DNA from: a virus
DNA length: 63,244 nt
Virus record (IMG/VR): IMGVR_UViG_3300021961_009334
Coordinates: 1 to 63,244 of that record
Strand: one strand, 5' to 3'
The translations under genes were made by a program, and so were the position numbers. The number at the start of each line of letters is the position of its first letter. The stretch's first letter is position 1. Positions 32,609 to 41,177 of the stretch are shown one piece after another. The notes beneath the pieces were generated by a model. The model saw only the letters and a program-made list of their open reading frames with translations, was not told where the DNA came from and did not search any database.

Positions 32609-33762
32609 ATCTTAATATAATCTTTCCAATCTAACTTCCTTATTTTAGACAGAAGTTCTAAATATTTATCTATTGTATGTCTGTGCATCTGGGTTTCTTG
32701 TGGTGTAAACTGGTTTTCTAGAGCATTTAAACCATATTTTACATTTTCGCACTTGTGATGTTTGTGCTCTTTTGCATAATGAACATATAATTCTTTACTT
32801 TCATCGCTAGCCAAACTAGGTTTTAAATATATTGGATCCCAAACTAAATTTATATCCCAATCATTGATATAGTCATTGTTTTCAACCCAATTGCATATAT
32901 TAGGTATATCATGTACATTCATAGCATGCAGTGTTGTTTTAACACTAATTTTAGTATTGGACATTTTAGAACATCGTTCTATATTATCACTTATATTTTT
33001 AAAACTACTTGGCCATCTAATAAATTCATTTACTTTACCATAACCATCTATACTGAAGTCAAAATGCACATGATCGAATTCTTCTAATTTGGATAAAAGT
33101 TTTTGAGAAATTTTATGACCATTGGTTGTGATTTTTAAAGTAAGTTTTGTATTAATCTCGGATAGATATTCTAAGAATTTTTGCAGATAAGAATTAATAG
33201 TGGGTTCACCGCCAGTAAATCTAATATGTTTACACTGTGAAGCATATTCAGCTAATTCTTTTAATTTGTCAGACCTTTCGTACCACTGTAATCCTGGATT
33301 TAAAATTTTTTTAGAGTGAAAAGGAATCCCATGCGACTCAAATAAATCTTGATTGTTAATATTCTCGTGTTCAATCAAACTGCTAGCTACTGCACTACAC
33401 ATCACACATCCAAGATTACATAAATTTCCAAATTTAATCTCCATATCAAAAAGTTTAATTTGATTATTGTTAGGATATCGCAAAAAACCATCATTTAGAA
33501 TACTCAGTTCTTGATTGCCAATTGCAATATCATTTTGACAATCCATACACCCGCCTGCAGGAAATTGATCTTTTTTCATACTTTCTATGATATTTTTTAG
33601 ATAATCTGAATTAAAGTAGTCTTGGACTGAAGAATTGTTAAAGTTAATGACAGGAGAATCTTTGTAATGTTCGGCGTAGTCGATGTGGCGCCATGAACAA
33701 CATGGTCGAAAATTACCACGAGGGTCGATAGAAAGATGTTTTAAAGGCCAAAGGCAAAGCAT
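32605..33762 (-). CDS. radical SAM protein with N-terminal Cys-rich (twitch-like) arm (3)
   Basis: A 385-residue protein. The N-terminal 30 residues (LSIDPRGNFRPCCSW) and GGCMDCQ near 71-75 form a SPASM/twitch-like cysteine arm placed before the core. The core cluster is C115, C119 and C122 (CNLGCVMC), and RFTGGEPTI carries the GGE SAM-binding motif. Its architecture matches protein 6 but not 1, 2, 4 and 5. Substrate unknown. Confidence 0.85.
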   Translation of the reverse strand: MLCLWPLKHLSIDPRGNFRPCCSWRHIDYAEHYKDSPVINFNNSSVQDYFNSDYLKNIIESMKKDQFPAGGCMDCQNDIAIGNQELSILNDGFLRYPNNNQIKLFDMEIKFGNLCNLGCVMCSAVASSLIEHENINNQDLFESHGIPFHSKKILNPGLQWYERSDKLKELAEYASQCKHIRFTGGEPTINSYLQKFLEYLSEINTKLTLKITTNGHKISQKLLSKLEEFDHVHFDFSIDGYGKVNEFIRWPSSFKNISDNIERCSKMSNTKISVKTTLHAMNVHDIPNICNWVENNDYINDWDINLVWDPIYLKPSLASDESKELYVHYAKEHKHHKCENVKYGLNALENQFTPQETQMHRHTIDKYLELLSKIRKLDWKDYIKI

Positions 33763-34235
33763 TATAATTCAGCGGCGTCTTGCGGTGAATCAGTGGCTAT
33801 TCCTGTAACAGTGGTTTCTTTTTTTGTTTCGTTGTTGAAGTCTTCTATGATGGTATTTGGCACAGTTACTTTAACTAACCATATAGGAAGTTCATCTAAC
33901 TTTGCTTTCCTTGTACCAGGTCTATAATCATCGTATGATTTGATACGTCTCGGCACTAATTTAATATCTTTTTTATATTCGACTTTACCGCCTAGATTAA
34001 TGATTCTAATACCCCCTTCAGGATCAGGCATTTCTGCATTTTCCCACATAAAAGTTGCAGTAGTATCGTATTTTGTTACATGAGGACCGTCTACTAATTC
34101 TCCTAGTTTCCAGTTTTTGTAAGAATAAACATTGACATCATCCATAACTTTTTCCATGTTGATCAACGTATTCAAAACTTGATCAGAGGCATAGATTTTC
34201 TTTATATTACGGATTATATCCAAGGTATCAATCAT
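33762..34235 (-). CDS. conserved T4-like phage protein
   Basis: A 157-residue protein from ATG 34233-34235; the longer frame begins with GTG and lacks a good ribosome-binding site. Segments such as KNWKLGELVDGPHVTKY, TFMWENAEMPDPEGG and YRPGTRKAKLDE match a protein conserved in T4-like marine phages. No enzymatic motif. It may be a replication or structural accessory. Confidence 0.6.
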   Translation of the reverse strand: MIDTLDIIRNIKKIYASDQVLNTLINMEKVMDDVNVYSYKNWKLGELVDGPHVTKYDTTATFMWENAEMPDPEGGIRIINLGGKVEYKKDIKLVPRRIKSYDDYRPGTRKAKLDELPIWLVKVTVPNTIIEDFNNETKKETTVTGIATDSPQDAAEL

Positions 34236-34362
34236 AGTATTATATTTATCAAACTTACAAATACTCACAAATTTTTAATAATACTAACATATTAATAACC
34301 TTTTTGCACTCATTAAATAAAACTGTATGCAATCGCATATCTTAAACAGATCGGAGAACTTA

Positions 34363-35049
34363 ATGAAACATAAAACTGTCTTATCCTTTGACGACCTTCG
34401 TGACGATTTTTCACGATACGAAGTAAGACCTAGATCAGCAAACCAGCACAAATACTGGAACTTACTAAAAGACGATAAAAAGTCAATAGTTATTGCTCAT
34501 GGCCCTGCAGGGTGCGGAAAAACGCTTTTAGCTACCCAAAATGGCATAGATCTAATGAAACTACAAAAGATAGAGAAGATAGTGATTACCAGACCTGTAG
34601 TAGGTGCAGATGAAGAAATTGGTTTTTTGCCAGGCACACTGCAACGCAAAATGGAACCATGGACAAGACCTTTGATTGATATATTTCATAAAAACTACAC
34701 AGTGAATAGGGTACAAAAAATGTTGCGTGAAGAACAGATTGAAATCGCTCCACTGGCTTTTATGCGAGGCAGAACATTTGAAAACTGTTATATCATTGCT
34801 GATGAAATGCAAAATACCACAGTCAATCAGTTTAAGATGCTGTTGACCAGAATAGGCGAAGGTTCCAAACTTGTCATTACTGGCGACTTAGACCAAACCG
34901 ACAGAGGAAAAAACAATGGTATGGCAGACTTCCTACACAAGTTGTGGAGAAGCCAAGCACATCACATCTGTAATGTGCAATTAATGGGTGAAGACATTGT
35001 GAGGCATCGAGCAGTTACAGAAGCATTAAAAATTTATGATACTGTTTGA
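34363..35049 (+). CDS. phoH: PhoH-like ATPase
   Basis: A 228-residue P-loop ATPase. Walker A is GPAGCGKTLLA and Walker B CYIIADEMQN, with GDLDQTD and a C-terminal Arg/His region typical of PhoH. An SD (GGAG) seven bases upstream supports ATG 34363 rather than the earlier in-frame ATG. PhoH is common in marine phages; its role is unsettled (RNA metabolism or phosphate stress). It is the only plus-strand gene in this region and overlaps the convergent gene by 16 bases. Confidence 0.9.
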   Translation: MKHKTVLSFDDLRDDFSRYEVRPRSANQHKYWNLLKDDKKSIVIAHGPAGCGKTLLATQNGIDLMKLQKIEKIVITRPVVGADEEIGFLPGTLQRKMEPWTRPLIDIFHKNYTVNRVQKMLREEQIEIAPLAFMRGRTFENCYIIADEMQNTTVNQFKMLLTRIGEGSKLVITGDLDQTDRGKNNGMADFLHKLWRSQAHHICNVQLMGEDIVRHRAVTEALKIYDTV

Positions 35050-35339
35050 TCTAAATTTTTAGTTACTGCATCTATGTGTGATTTGTAGGCTTTGTAAAAG
35101 TAATCAAAAGATTGATCATATGTCAATTTTGGATCAAGTTTATTTTGAATTATAACTTTTTCTTGCAGATCTAGAATGATAGATGCCGATTGATCTTTGT
35201 TTCTAACCTTGGAATCAAATGCAATTTGTTCGTCGTATTGAACATTTGCAGGATCTTTCTGCCATCCAGGTACTGAGGTTAATCCAGGTTTAACTGGAAC
35301 CATATAGTAATGACAAATAAGATATCTAGTTTTTGCCAT
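35034..35339 (-). CDS. conserved protein beside the clamp loader
   Basis: A 101-residue protein (TRYLICHYYMVPVKPGLTSVPGW). It sits where T4 has gp62, overlapping the clamp-loader gene by 14 bases, but it is too short and shows no clear gp62 similarity. I recognise the pattern from T4-like marine phages without a known function. Confidence 0.5.
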   Translation of the reverse strand: MAKTRYLICHYYMVPVKPGLTSVPGWQKDPANVQYDEQIAFDSKVRNKDQSASIILDLQEKVIIQNKLDPKLTYDQSFDYFYKAYKSHIDAVTKNLDQTVS

Positions 35340-36258
35340 GATATATCCTTGCTAACTTTATCAGTGTTGCTGATAGATTAATTTCTGCTTCTGCTACAAA
35401 TGAATGATCAACCAGTGCCTGTTTAATGACTAAAACTGCCGAATCCTGTTGGTCTTCAGTGTCACCAAATATTTCAATGTTGTCATACATCCAACGATAT
35501 ATTTCTTCCATCTCTTCTGGGCGTGCCTGTGAACACAGCAGTTTCCTTGCTTCTGTGATCTTGCCCTGTTTGAACAGTTCGACCATTTCTATGCGATAGT
35601 CTTGCTCACCTACATCTGCCACATTGGGTGCTTGTAGTTTGGCATCTGCAGAATTCATTTGCAGTGTGTTGATGCATTTTCTTAGATCAGGATATGTGGC
35701 CTTGACGTATGTGTCCAACGTGTCCAAATCAAACTCCACGCCTTCTTCCACCAGTATCTCTGCCGCACGAGCAGTGAACTCTGTCTTGTCTATCTTTTCA
35801 ATATGGAAACCTTGACACCTTGAATGCAGTGCAGGAATCACTCTGTTGGGATAGTTGCAAGTGAGTATGAAACGAGCAGATTGATGATACATCTCCATCA
35901 CACCTCTCAGTGCCGCTTGTCCGTTGGGTGATATGTAATCTGCCTCGTCTAACAGCACAACTTTAAATTCACCGAATGGCATGGTTTGCACAAAGTTTGT
36001 GATCTTATCTCTAATCACGTCCACAGAGTTTTCTCTTGAAGCATTTATCTCAAGTATGTCTGTGCCAATCACTTCCAACAAGTTCAGCAGTATCTTTGCC
36101 AGTGTGGTCTTGCCCACACCTGGAGCACCTGAAAATAATAAGTGCGGAATTGATTTTGATTTGACCCACTGCTCTACCTGTTTCTTTTGTGCTTCATCAC
36201 GAAACACATATCCCTGCAGTGTGTTAGGACGATGTTTTTCTACCCAAAGTGTGTTCAT
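35326..36258 (-). CDS. 44: sliding-clamp loader large subunit (gp44/RFC-like)
   Basis: A 310-residue AAA+ ATPase. Walker A is SGAPGVGKTT (44-51), Walker B LLDEADYI, and LHSRCQGF carries the SRC arginine-finger motif. A C-terminal helical collar follows. It loads the gp45 clamp for gp43. A TATAAT box lies six bases before the ATG. Confidence 0.93.
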   Translation of the reverse strand: MNTLWVEKHRPNTLQGYVFRDEAQKKQVEQWVKSKSIPHLLFSGAPGVGKTTLAKILLNLLEVIGTDILEINASRENSVDVIRDKITNFVQTMPFGEFKVVLLDEADYISPNGQAALRGVMEMYHQSARFILTCNYPNRVIPALHSRCQGFHIEKIDKTEFTARAAEILVEEGVEFDLDTLDTYVKATYPDLRKCINTLQMNSADAKLQAPNVADVGEQDYRIEMVELFKQGKITEARKLLCSQARPEEMEEIYRWMYDNIEIFGDTEDQQDSAVLVIKQALVDHSFVAEAEINLSATLIKLARIYHGKN

Positions 36259-36264
36259 GCTGTT

Positions 36265-36293
36265 ATTATACTATAAAATTTTGGATAACACAA
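36265..36293 (-). promoter_or_regulatory. possible leaderless promoter of the clamp loader
   Basis: TATAAT (36265-36270) lies six bases before the ATG at 36258, as at the leaderless promoters. The -35 (TTGTGT at 36288-36293, 17 bases upstream) matches only three positions, so the call is tentative. Confidence 0.45.
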
Positions 36294-36981
36294 ATGGTTT
36301 AATGTAATCTTGATAAGCAAGTAAACTGCCTGCATAGTTTAAATGTAAATCATCAGTCATTAAATCATTAATTAATTTTTTCTCACCATATTTGTTTATT
36401 AAAAAAGACAATACAGAAATAGGATGATCGATATTGTTTTTTTGACTTTGTGTTTCCCAAGAAAAGTAAAAAAGTTTTTTATAAATCTGACTGTAAAGTT
36501 TATCTAAAGATTTTATTAATAATCCTGTGAATGTATTAGGTATCATTGAATTGTAAAATGTATTTTGAATACTAGTTAACACACCCTTTGTTTGTAAATT
36601 TAAACTTTCGTCTATACCTATTGCATTGGTGAATAACTTAATGTGATTACAAACTAATTTCACATCTGTAAGATTTTTGGTAATTATTTGTTCCTTCCAA
36701 ATGTCAGTCAAATTAAAATCAGAAGTTGGAATTAAAAAACGATCATAGCCGGTCAATTGAACTAAGCAAGCATCAAAACCTTTGTCCATGCAGTGTTTTA
36801 ATACCAAGTCAAAATAAAAGTGACTAGTTCCTTGCAGTGCGTATGACACAAAATTAATATCAGGATTATCTTTAGCGGCATGATATAACCAACTGTAAGA
36901 CAAATGGCTTATATCTTCATGCCCACGATTTTGTTTTGGATCGATGTCTGTGTGACTATCACCGATCACTAATATATTCAT
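36271..36981 (-). CDS. SGNH-type hydrolase-like protein 3
   Basis: A 236-residue protein. ILVIGDSHTD is a clear block I, YALQGTSHFYF fits block II, a VQLTGYDRF strand follows, and DDLHLNYAG near the end supplies the DxxH catalytic pair. This is one of the best-preserved SGNH proteins here. Its TAA-ATG start overlaps the GroES-like gene. Substrate unknown. Confidence 0.7.
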   Translation of the reverse strand: MNILVIGDSHTDIDPKQNRGHEDISHLSYSWLYHAAKDNPDINFVSYALQGTSHFYFDLVLKHCMDKGFDACLVQLTGYDRFLIPTSDFNLTDIWKEQIITKNLTDVKLVCNHIKLFTNAIGIDESLNLQTKGVLTSIQNTFYNSMIPNTFTGLLIKSLDKLYSQIYKKLFYFSWETQSQKNNIDHPISVLSFLINKYGEKKLINDLMTDDLHLNYAGSLLAYQDYIKPFVLSKIL

Positions 36982-37331
36982 TAAGATTTGTAAGGCGCTG
37001 TAATTGTATTGGCTTCTGGTTCTTGATTGCTGGTTAATAAAATATCATTTTCATCGACCATTCTGACATCAATTTCTTGATTGTCTTGTTCTAAAATAAT
37101 CTGTCTAGTCCATCTACCGTGTGCAATTAAAACCCATTCACCTATTTTAACATCTTGTTGATCAGGACCAACTGCATAAACTTTAGCCCATCTAGGATGC
37201 GTTCCTTCAGCTTTACCATCGTCATCTAAAATTATAACTCCTCCTTTGGTTTTAATATCGCCAAAGTGCATGTTACAAACTAATACTCTTTTTTTTAAAG
37301 GTCTAATTGATCCTTTTACTCTACTGGGCAT
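36981..37331 (-). CDS. groES: GroES-type co-chaperonin (functional gp31 analogue)
   Basis: A 116-residue co-chaperonin. IRPLKKRVLV and the loop KTKGGVIILDDDGK form the GroES beta barrel and mobile loop, then VYAVGPDQQDVKIGEWVL. A C-terminal extension of about 15 residues is unusual. T4 gp31 serves capsid-protein folding with host GroEL; the same role is likely. A good SD (GGAGAA) precedes the ATG. Confidence 0.85.
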   Translation of the reverse strand: MPSRVKGSIRPLKKRVLVCNMHFGDIKTKGGVIILDDDGKAEGTHPRWAKVYAVGPDQQDVKIGEWVLIAHGRWTRQIILEQDNQEIDVRMVDENDILLTSNQEPEANTITAPYKS

Positions 37332-37476
37332 TGATTCTCCTTATTGCTTGTGCTATATTAGGATACAAAAATTTTGACATGTTGTCAAGATTCTTGTAGT
37401 CAGTGTTATCGTAAATTATCTTGTAAACAGTTTTAATTTTGTAAGGTAGAGGTTTCTTGTCGGAATCTTCTGTCAT
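37321..37476 (-). CDS. small hypothetical protein
   Basis: A 51-residue gene read directly: ATG at 37474-37476, TAG at 37321. Basic, helical (KIKTVYKIIYDN), with no known family. It overlaps the GroES gene by eleven bases and meets the upstream gene by one base. Confidence 0.45.
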   Translation of the reverse strand: MTEDSDKKPLPYKIKTVYKIIYDNTDYKNLDNMSKFLYPNIAQAIRRINAQ

Positions 37477-37655
37477 TATTTTTCGTCACGTTTTTTGACA
37501 ATTTTTCCACCCTTACCTAATACATCTCCACGTGCATTGGTTTTAGTATTTCCTACTGCGATTGTTTTTTCATGCTTTGTTCGTAATGAATCAAAATCGA
37601 TGGGTTTCCCTTGCATTGAATAATGTATTTTTTTTCCTGGTGTTTTTGCTGGCAT
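37476..37655 (-). CDS. small conserved T4-like phage protein
   Basis: A 59-residue basic protein read directly: ATG at 37653-37655. KHEKTIAVGNTKTNARGDVLG matches a short protein conserved in T4-like marine phages with AVGN-x-x-x-NARGD-type wording. Function unknown. An SD (GGAG) lies just upstream. Confidence 0.6.
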   Translation of the reverse strand: MPAKTPGKKIHYSMQGKPIDFDSLRTKHEKTIAVGNTKTNARGDVLGKGGKIVKKRDEK

Positions 37656-37664
37656 TGTAGTCTC

Positions 37665-38198
37665 CTATCTTAAAAATTCTTTATAGTCTAAATTGTATTT
37701 AATAGGGTCTATGTGGTGTACTTCTAGTAAAAATAATACTAAACTAGCCACGCTAGATCCTCTTCCTACTCCTGTAACAATATCTTGTGCTTTACATGTA
37801 TCTATCAGATATTTTAAAAATTTCCACAAATTTGAAGGATCGGGCATAAGTTTACTCCACGCCTGAAGTTCATTATCTAAGTATGTAATATAAACATCTT
37901 TGTAAATGCCCATTTCTTTCATTTTTTTTATCAAATAATCTTCGATATCTAAGTTAGAATATTCTATCGGAGTATTCCAGTTTTGCGATAACAATTTATG
38001 ATAATCAATTGGATCGATATCTGGTTTATTATGACTGCTAATTTGTTCAAGTTCAAATCTATTGGCATTTTCATTGTATTTGTTTATTTCATCATTATCT
38101 GATAAAAAAGCCTGTGTAATATTAATATTTTGACTATATAAACTTTCCACAGCTTCATCGGTTGTATAATACACTTGTCCAAATTCATCGATAATCAT
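37665..38198 (-). CDS. DNA polymerase III alpha-like fragment protein
   Basis: A 177-residue protein. The last 40 residues carry VTGVGRGSSVASLVLFLLEV and HIDPIKYNL, unmistakably related to the DnaE GPGRGSAAGSLV-type palm motif and its following DPLKYNL. The PHP domain, the rest of the palm and the fingers are absent, and the protein ends at FLR. It appears as a stand-alone module in T4-like marine phages. Its role is unknown. Confidence 0.65.
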   Translation of the reverse strand: MIIDEFGQVYYTTDEAVESLYSQNINITQAFLSDNDEINKYNENANRFELEQISSHNKPDIDPIDYHKLLSQNWNTPIEYSNLDIEDYLIKKMKEMGIYKDVYITYLDNELQAWSKLMPDPSNLWKFLKYLIDTCKAQDIVTGVGRGSSVASLVLFLLEVHHIDPIKYNLDYKEFLR

Positions 38199-38740
38199 TT
38201 TCTGCCGCCTTTAATAACAGTAAACGAGTTTTCATAATCGTTTATTATAAAACCTATTTCTTCCCAAGTCAACTTAGTTTTTTTAAAATTTGACCAATGT
38301 GGATTTTTATCCCATAACCAATTGTATTCTTTGTCAGGGGTTTTAATTATATCCCATTCGGGAGATTCTTCGTTTATTACAAATTTAATATTTTCACCTT
38401 GCCAAGATTCTATTTGAAGAAGATTGATTTTAAGAAAATCTCCTCCTATCGAATTTAATTTAGCAAACAGACTTACACCTACGATTTGGTCAACAGGTCT
38501 TTGACAAAAATCAATTACATATTCATTGTAATTTTTAAAAACTTCATACTGTTTTTGGTTTTCTACAAAAACCGAATTTTGAAGAATTTTATTGAAAACA
38601 TATTTGTATTTTTCGAATGTTATGTGCTGTTGTTTAGGATCGTCAGTACATGGAGAAAAATGAATGGTAACTTCTGTATCATTTGGCCAAATTTTATTTC
38701 CAATTAATACACTATTTGTGTACCTAGTCCGCCAGGACAT
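38195..38740 (-). CDS. hypothetical protein paired with the DnaE-like gene
   Basis: About 181 residues (ATG 38740; a six-residue-longer start exists at 38758). Trp/Tyr-rich, with DFCQRPVDQIVGVSLFAKLNSI resembling no named domain. Overlaps the DnaE-like gene by four bases, so it is probably translated with it. Soluble. Confidence 0.5.
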   Translation of the reverse strand: MSWRTRYTNSVLIGNKIWPNDTEVTIHFSPCTDDPKQQHITFEKYKYVFNKILQNSVFVENQKQYEVFKNYNEYVIDFCQRPVDQIVGVSLFAKLNSIGGDFLKINLLQIESWQGENIKFVINEESPEWDIIKTPDKEYNWLWDKNPHWSNFKKTKLTWEEIGFIINDYENSFTVIKGGRK

Positions 38741-38747
38741 TCCGTCT

Positions 38748-38984
38748 TCAACTAACATTGATTAAACTGTCTAGGTCCGAATCGTCTTGTGATTGCTCTT
38801 TTGCCTTTTTTAATTTTCTTTGTTCTTGTTCTAACATCAAAGTATTGTATATTGCCAAAGATTGATTATAAAAATTTTCATGATTCATTCTTCTTGCTTG
38901 ATTAATTTTAAGTATAGCATCTTTGATTTTAGATTCCAACTCCTGATCAGACATCCCTTTAGGGTCGTAAGTTGGGTGAAACAT
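38748..38984 (-). CDS. small helical T4-like phage protein
   Basis: A 78-residue charged helical protein with MSDQELESKIKDAI and an LDSLINVS end, familiar from T4-like marine phages. Its frame overlaps the start of the next gene. Function unknown. Confidence 0.55.
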   Translation of the reverse strand: MFHPTYDPKGMSDQELESKIKDAILKINQARRMNHENFYNQSLAIYNTLMLEQEQRKLKKAKEQSQDDSDLDSLINVS

Positions 38985-38987
38985 ATA

Positions 38988-39563
38988 TTAAGAAGCGTCG
39001 TACTCTTGTGGATTATTCATGTAAATGGTAGAACCACCATCTACTGAAAAACAATCAAAAACAAATGTTGACTTTCTAGAAGGAAAAGCAAAAGTAGTGC
39101 TGTCGTCGCCTGATATGTCCATAGGTAGTGTTACACCTGTTAGAGTGATTGTGTGAGAACCCGAACCTTTTGTTAAAATTACACGCATTGAAGCATATGT
39201 ATTAGTTGTGCCGTCATCCTCTGTCGGAAAATTAGAAAAGGTCAAAGTCACATTACCTGCTGTTGTAAGAGTTACTACATTAGCATCTTCAAAATCACAA
39301 CTAACAGACCCAGAAACTGATCCTTTTGCAGAAACTTTTTGCCCCCAATCCATGAGAGTTGCTCTTTTTACATCGTGACCATTGAAATCAGTAGTAGCAT
39401 TAGTGGTTGCTCTGTTAGCTTGCAGAGCAGTTATTTCAGTACTTGCAGTTGTAAGTTGTGTTTTAATTTGAGAAAAGTTATCTCTAAATCCTTGTGAATC
39501 GTTATCTTGCCCTGCAACTGGGAAAGTTGCGTCAATTGATGCTACAGATATTGAACTTGCCAT
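38988..39563 (-). CDS. fibre/virion structural protein
   Basis: A 191-residue beta-rich protein. IDATFPVAGQDNDSQGFRDNFSQIK is an N-terminal adaptor typical of phage fibre proteins, followed by Thr/Ser/Gly-rich strands. A TATAAATA late promoter and AGGAGT site precede the ATG, giving a normal leader. Confidence 0.65.
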   Translation of the reverse strand: MASSISVASIDATFPVAGQDNDSQGFRDNFSQIKTQLTTASTEITALQANRATTNATTDFNGHDVKRATLMDWGQKVSAKGSVSGSVSCDFEDANVVTLTTAGNVTLTFSNFPTEDDGTTNTYASMRVILTKGSGSHTITLTGVTLPMDISGDDSTTFAFPSRKSTFVFDCFSVDGGSTIYMNNPQEYDAS

Positions 39564-39581
39564 ATTTTTTTAACTCCTATA

Positions 39582-39589
39582 TATTTATA
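39582..39589 (-). promoter_or_regulatory. late promoter TATAAATA
   Basis: Perfect T4 late core on the minus strand, 18 bases before the ATG at 39563, with an AGGAG site between. The TAA stop of the upstream gene (39585-39587) lies within it. Confidence 0.7.
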
Positions 39590-41177
39590 ACGCAGTGCGT
39601 ATTAATTCTCTCTGTTTTGATATATTAGTGATTTGGTCTAATATGCTTGATCTCGCCATAATGACCTGCGAATCCGATGGTTCTTTTTGATCAAAAGTCA
39701 CCGGTTGTGTATTAAAAACGGTTCCATTTTGATCAAAAGTTGTTTCAACAGTTGAAATATTATCTGCTGTGTGGGTGGTGTTATCTGCTAGAATTTCCCC
39801 GTTGTCTGATGTAATTTGTGGTCGATAACTACCTTTATCAAAAGTGGTTGTTTCGGATAGTCCTAAAGTAGTCTTTTTCCTTTGGAATTTGATTATACTA
39901 CCATTTGCTGGAACACCGTAGTTAGCAGTGAAAGTAAGGGTGGTAACATTTGTAATTGCATCTGTAGACACAGTGTACAATTCAACGTCTGCAGAAGTGC
40001 TGTCTCCTACATTTCCGTGTGTGTTAATTCTTATTCCATTTACCGTCACAATGACATTTTTTGGTTGGCTAACTGGCTTGCTTAATTTAAAAGCACTGGT
40101 AGAACCGTCTGCAGTGTATGTATCTATAGGTCTTGATTGATCTATTGTGGTTCCTGTTTGTCCTGTAATGTATAATCTGTCTATTTGGAAAAAGACTCTA
40201 GATAAGTCGAAGGTTTGTTCTTTTTTTATCTTATAAATTATTTTTTCTGCTTCTCCTGGTTTGACATACTTTATAGGCAGAGCCAATTGGAATCCGGGTG
40301 TCACGTTATTGTCCTGTGGAGATTTCATCCACAAAGGAAGGTATTCGAATGTGTTAACAGTTAAACTATCTTTTAAAGCATTCCTCATGTTTTTAATGCT
40401 GTTTATATGTAAACTGTCTACACTGGTTCCTCCACTAGGCAAATTGAAACTGGCTAAAATTGTTGATGAACTAGCAGAATAATTTACAGTGATAGCAGGT
40501 AAATTGTTTGAAGTGAAAGTGATTGTATTAGGAGATTTGCTGTATGCATCGATCAATTCTATATAGATAATTTCATATATCACTCTTCCATTAGGATCTT
40601 TAGCTTTTGCAACTTTATAATTTCCCATCAATAATTTTGTATTATAAAAGTTTTGTCCCATGGCATTGAAAAGATTAGTAAGATCAGTTTTGTGAACACC
40701 ACTCAGTATTAAAACTTTGTACAAGTCTGTTTTAAAGTTTTTATCTCCCATTCTGTATAATGAAGACTCAGGAAAAGTTTTAGGATCTGTTATAAAATTG
40801 TCTAAGGCAATTCTCGAAACTTTGTCTGGTTGTAATTTTGCATATACATCGGTTATAGGACTGTCCACAATCTTTCTGTGATCTATATAAAATTCATGAG
40901 TATTTGTAACATTGCCATTTTTATTTCTAGCTTTAACATTAAAATTATATCTTCTATCAATAGTTGTGCTAGAGTTGTCTAATGTTGTTTGACCGCTGTC
41001 TAAGTCAGCAATTACACTTGTGGTTTTACCAACTATTTCGCCAGAAGGGTCTATACTCAACCCTGGAACTAATTTGCCACCAGCATACAAATATTCTAGA
41101 GGCTCGGCCGATGTTGCTTGTACTTTAAATAAACTTATTTTATCAGGAGTGATGCTTCCTAACTTAATATGAGCCAT
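39585..41177 (-). CDS. large tail/fibre structural protein
   Basis: A 530-residue protein from ATG 41175-41177, which overlaps the upstream TAA. It has beta-rich repeats (TYTADGSTSAFKLSKPVSQPKNVIVTVNG) and a C-terminal helical segment. The DGSTxxFxL...P pattern is shared with the fibre gene at 11808, so the two have related modules. No enzyme motif. Confidence 0.65.
   Translation of the reverse strand: MAHIKLGSITPDKISLFKVQATSAEPLEYLYAGGKLVPGLSIDPSGEIVGKTTSVIADLDSGQTTLDNSSTTIDRRYNFNVKARNKNGNVTNTHEFYIDHRKIVDSPITDVYAKLQPDKVSRIALDNFITDPKTFPESSLYRMGDKNFKTDLYKVLILSGVHKTDLTNLFNAMGQNFYNTKLLMGNYKVAKAKDPNGRVIYEIIYIELIDAYSKSPNTITFTSNNLPAITVNYSASSSTILASFNLPSGGTSVDSLHINSIKNMRNALKDSLTVNTFEYLPLWMKSPQDNNVTPGFQLALPIKYVKPGEAEKIIYKIKKEQTFDLSRVFFQIDRLYITGQTGTTIDQSRPIDTYTADGSTSAFKLSKPVSQPKNVIVTVNGIRINTHGNVGDSTSADVELYTVSTDAITNVTTLTFTANYGVPANGSIIKFQRKKTTLGLSETTTFDKGSYRPQITSDNGEILADNTTHTADNISTVETTFDQNGTVFNTQPVTFDQKEPSDSQVIMARSSILDQITNISKQRELIRTAL

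Noticed and set aside
34300-34345. TTGCAC / TATGCA promoter before phoH
   Set aside because: The boxes match weakly and no consistent spacing to the start or SD is seen.
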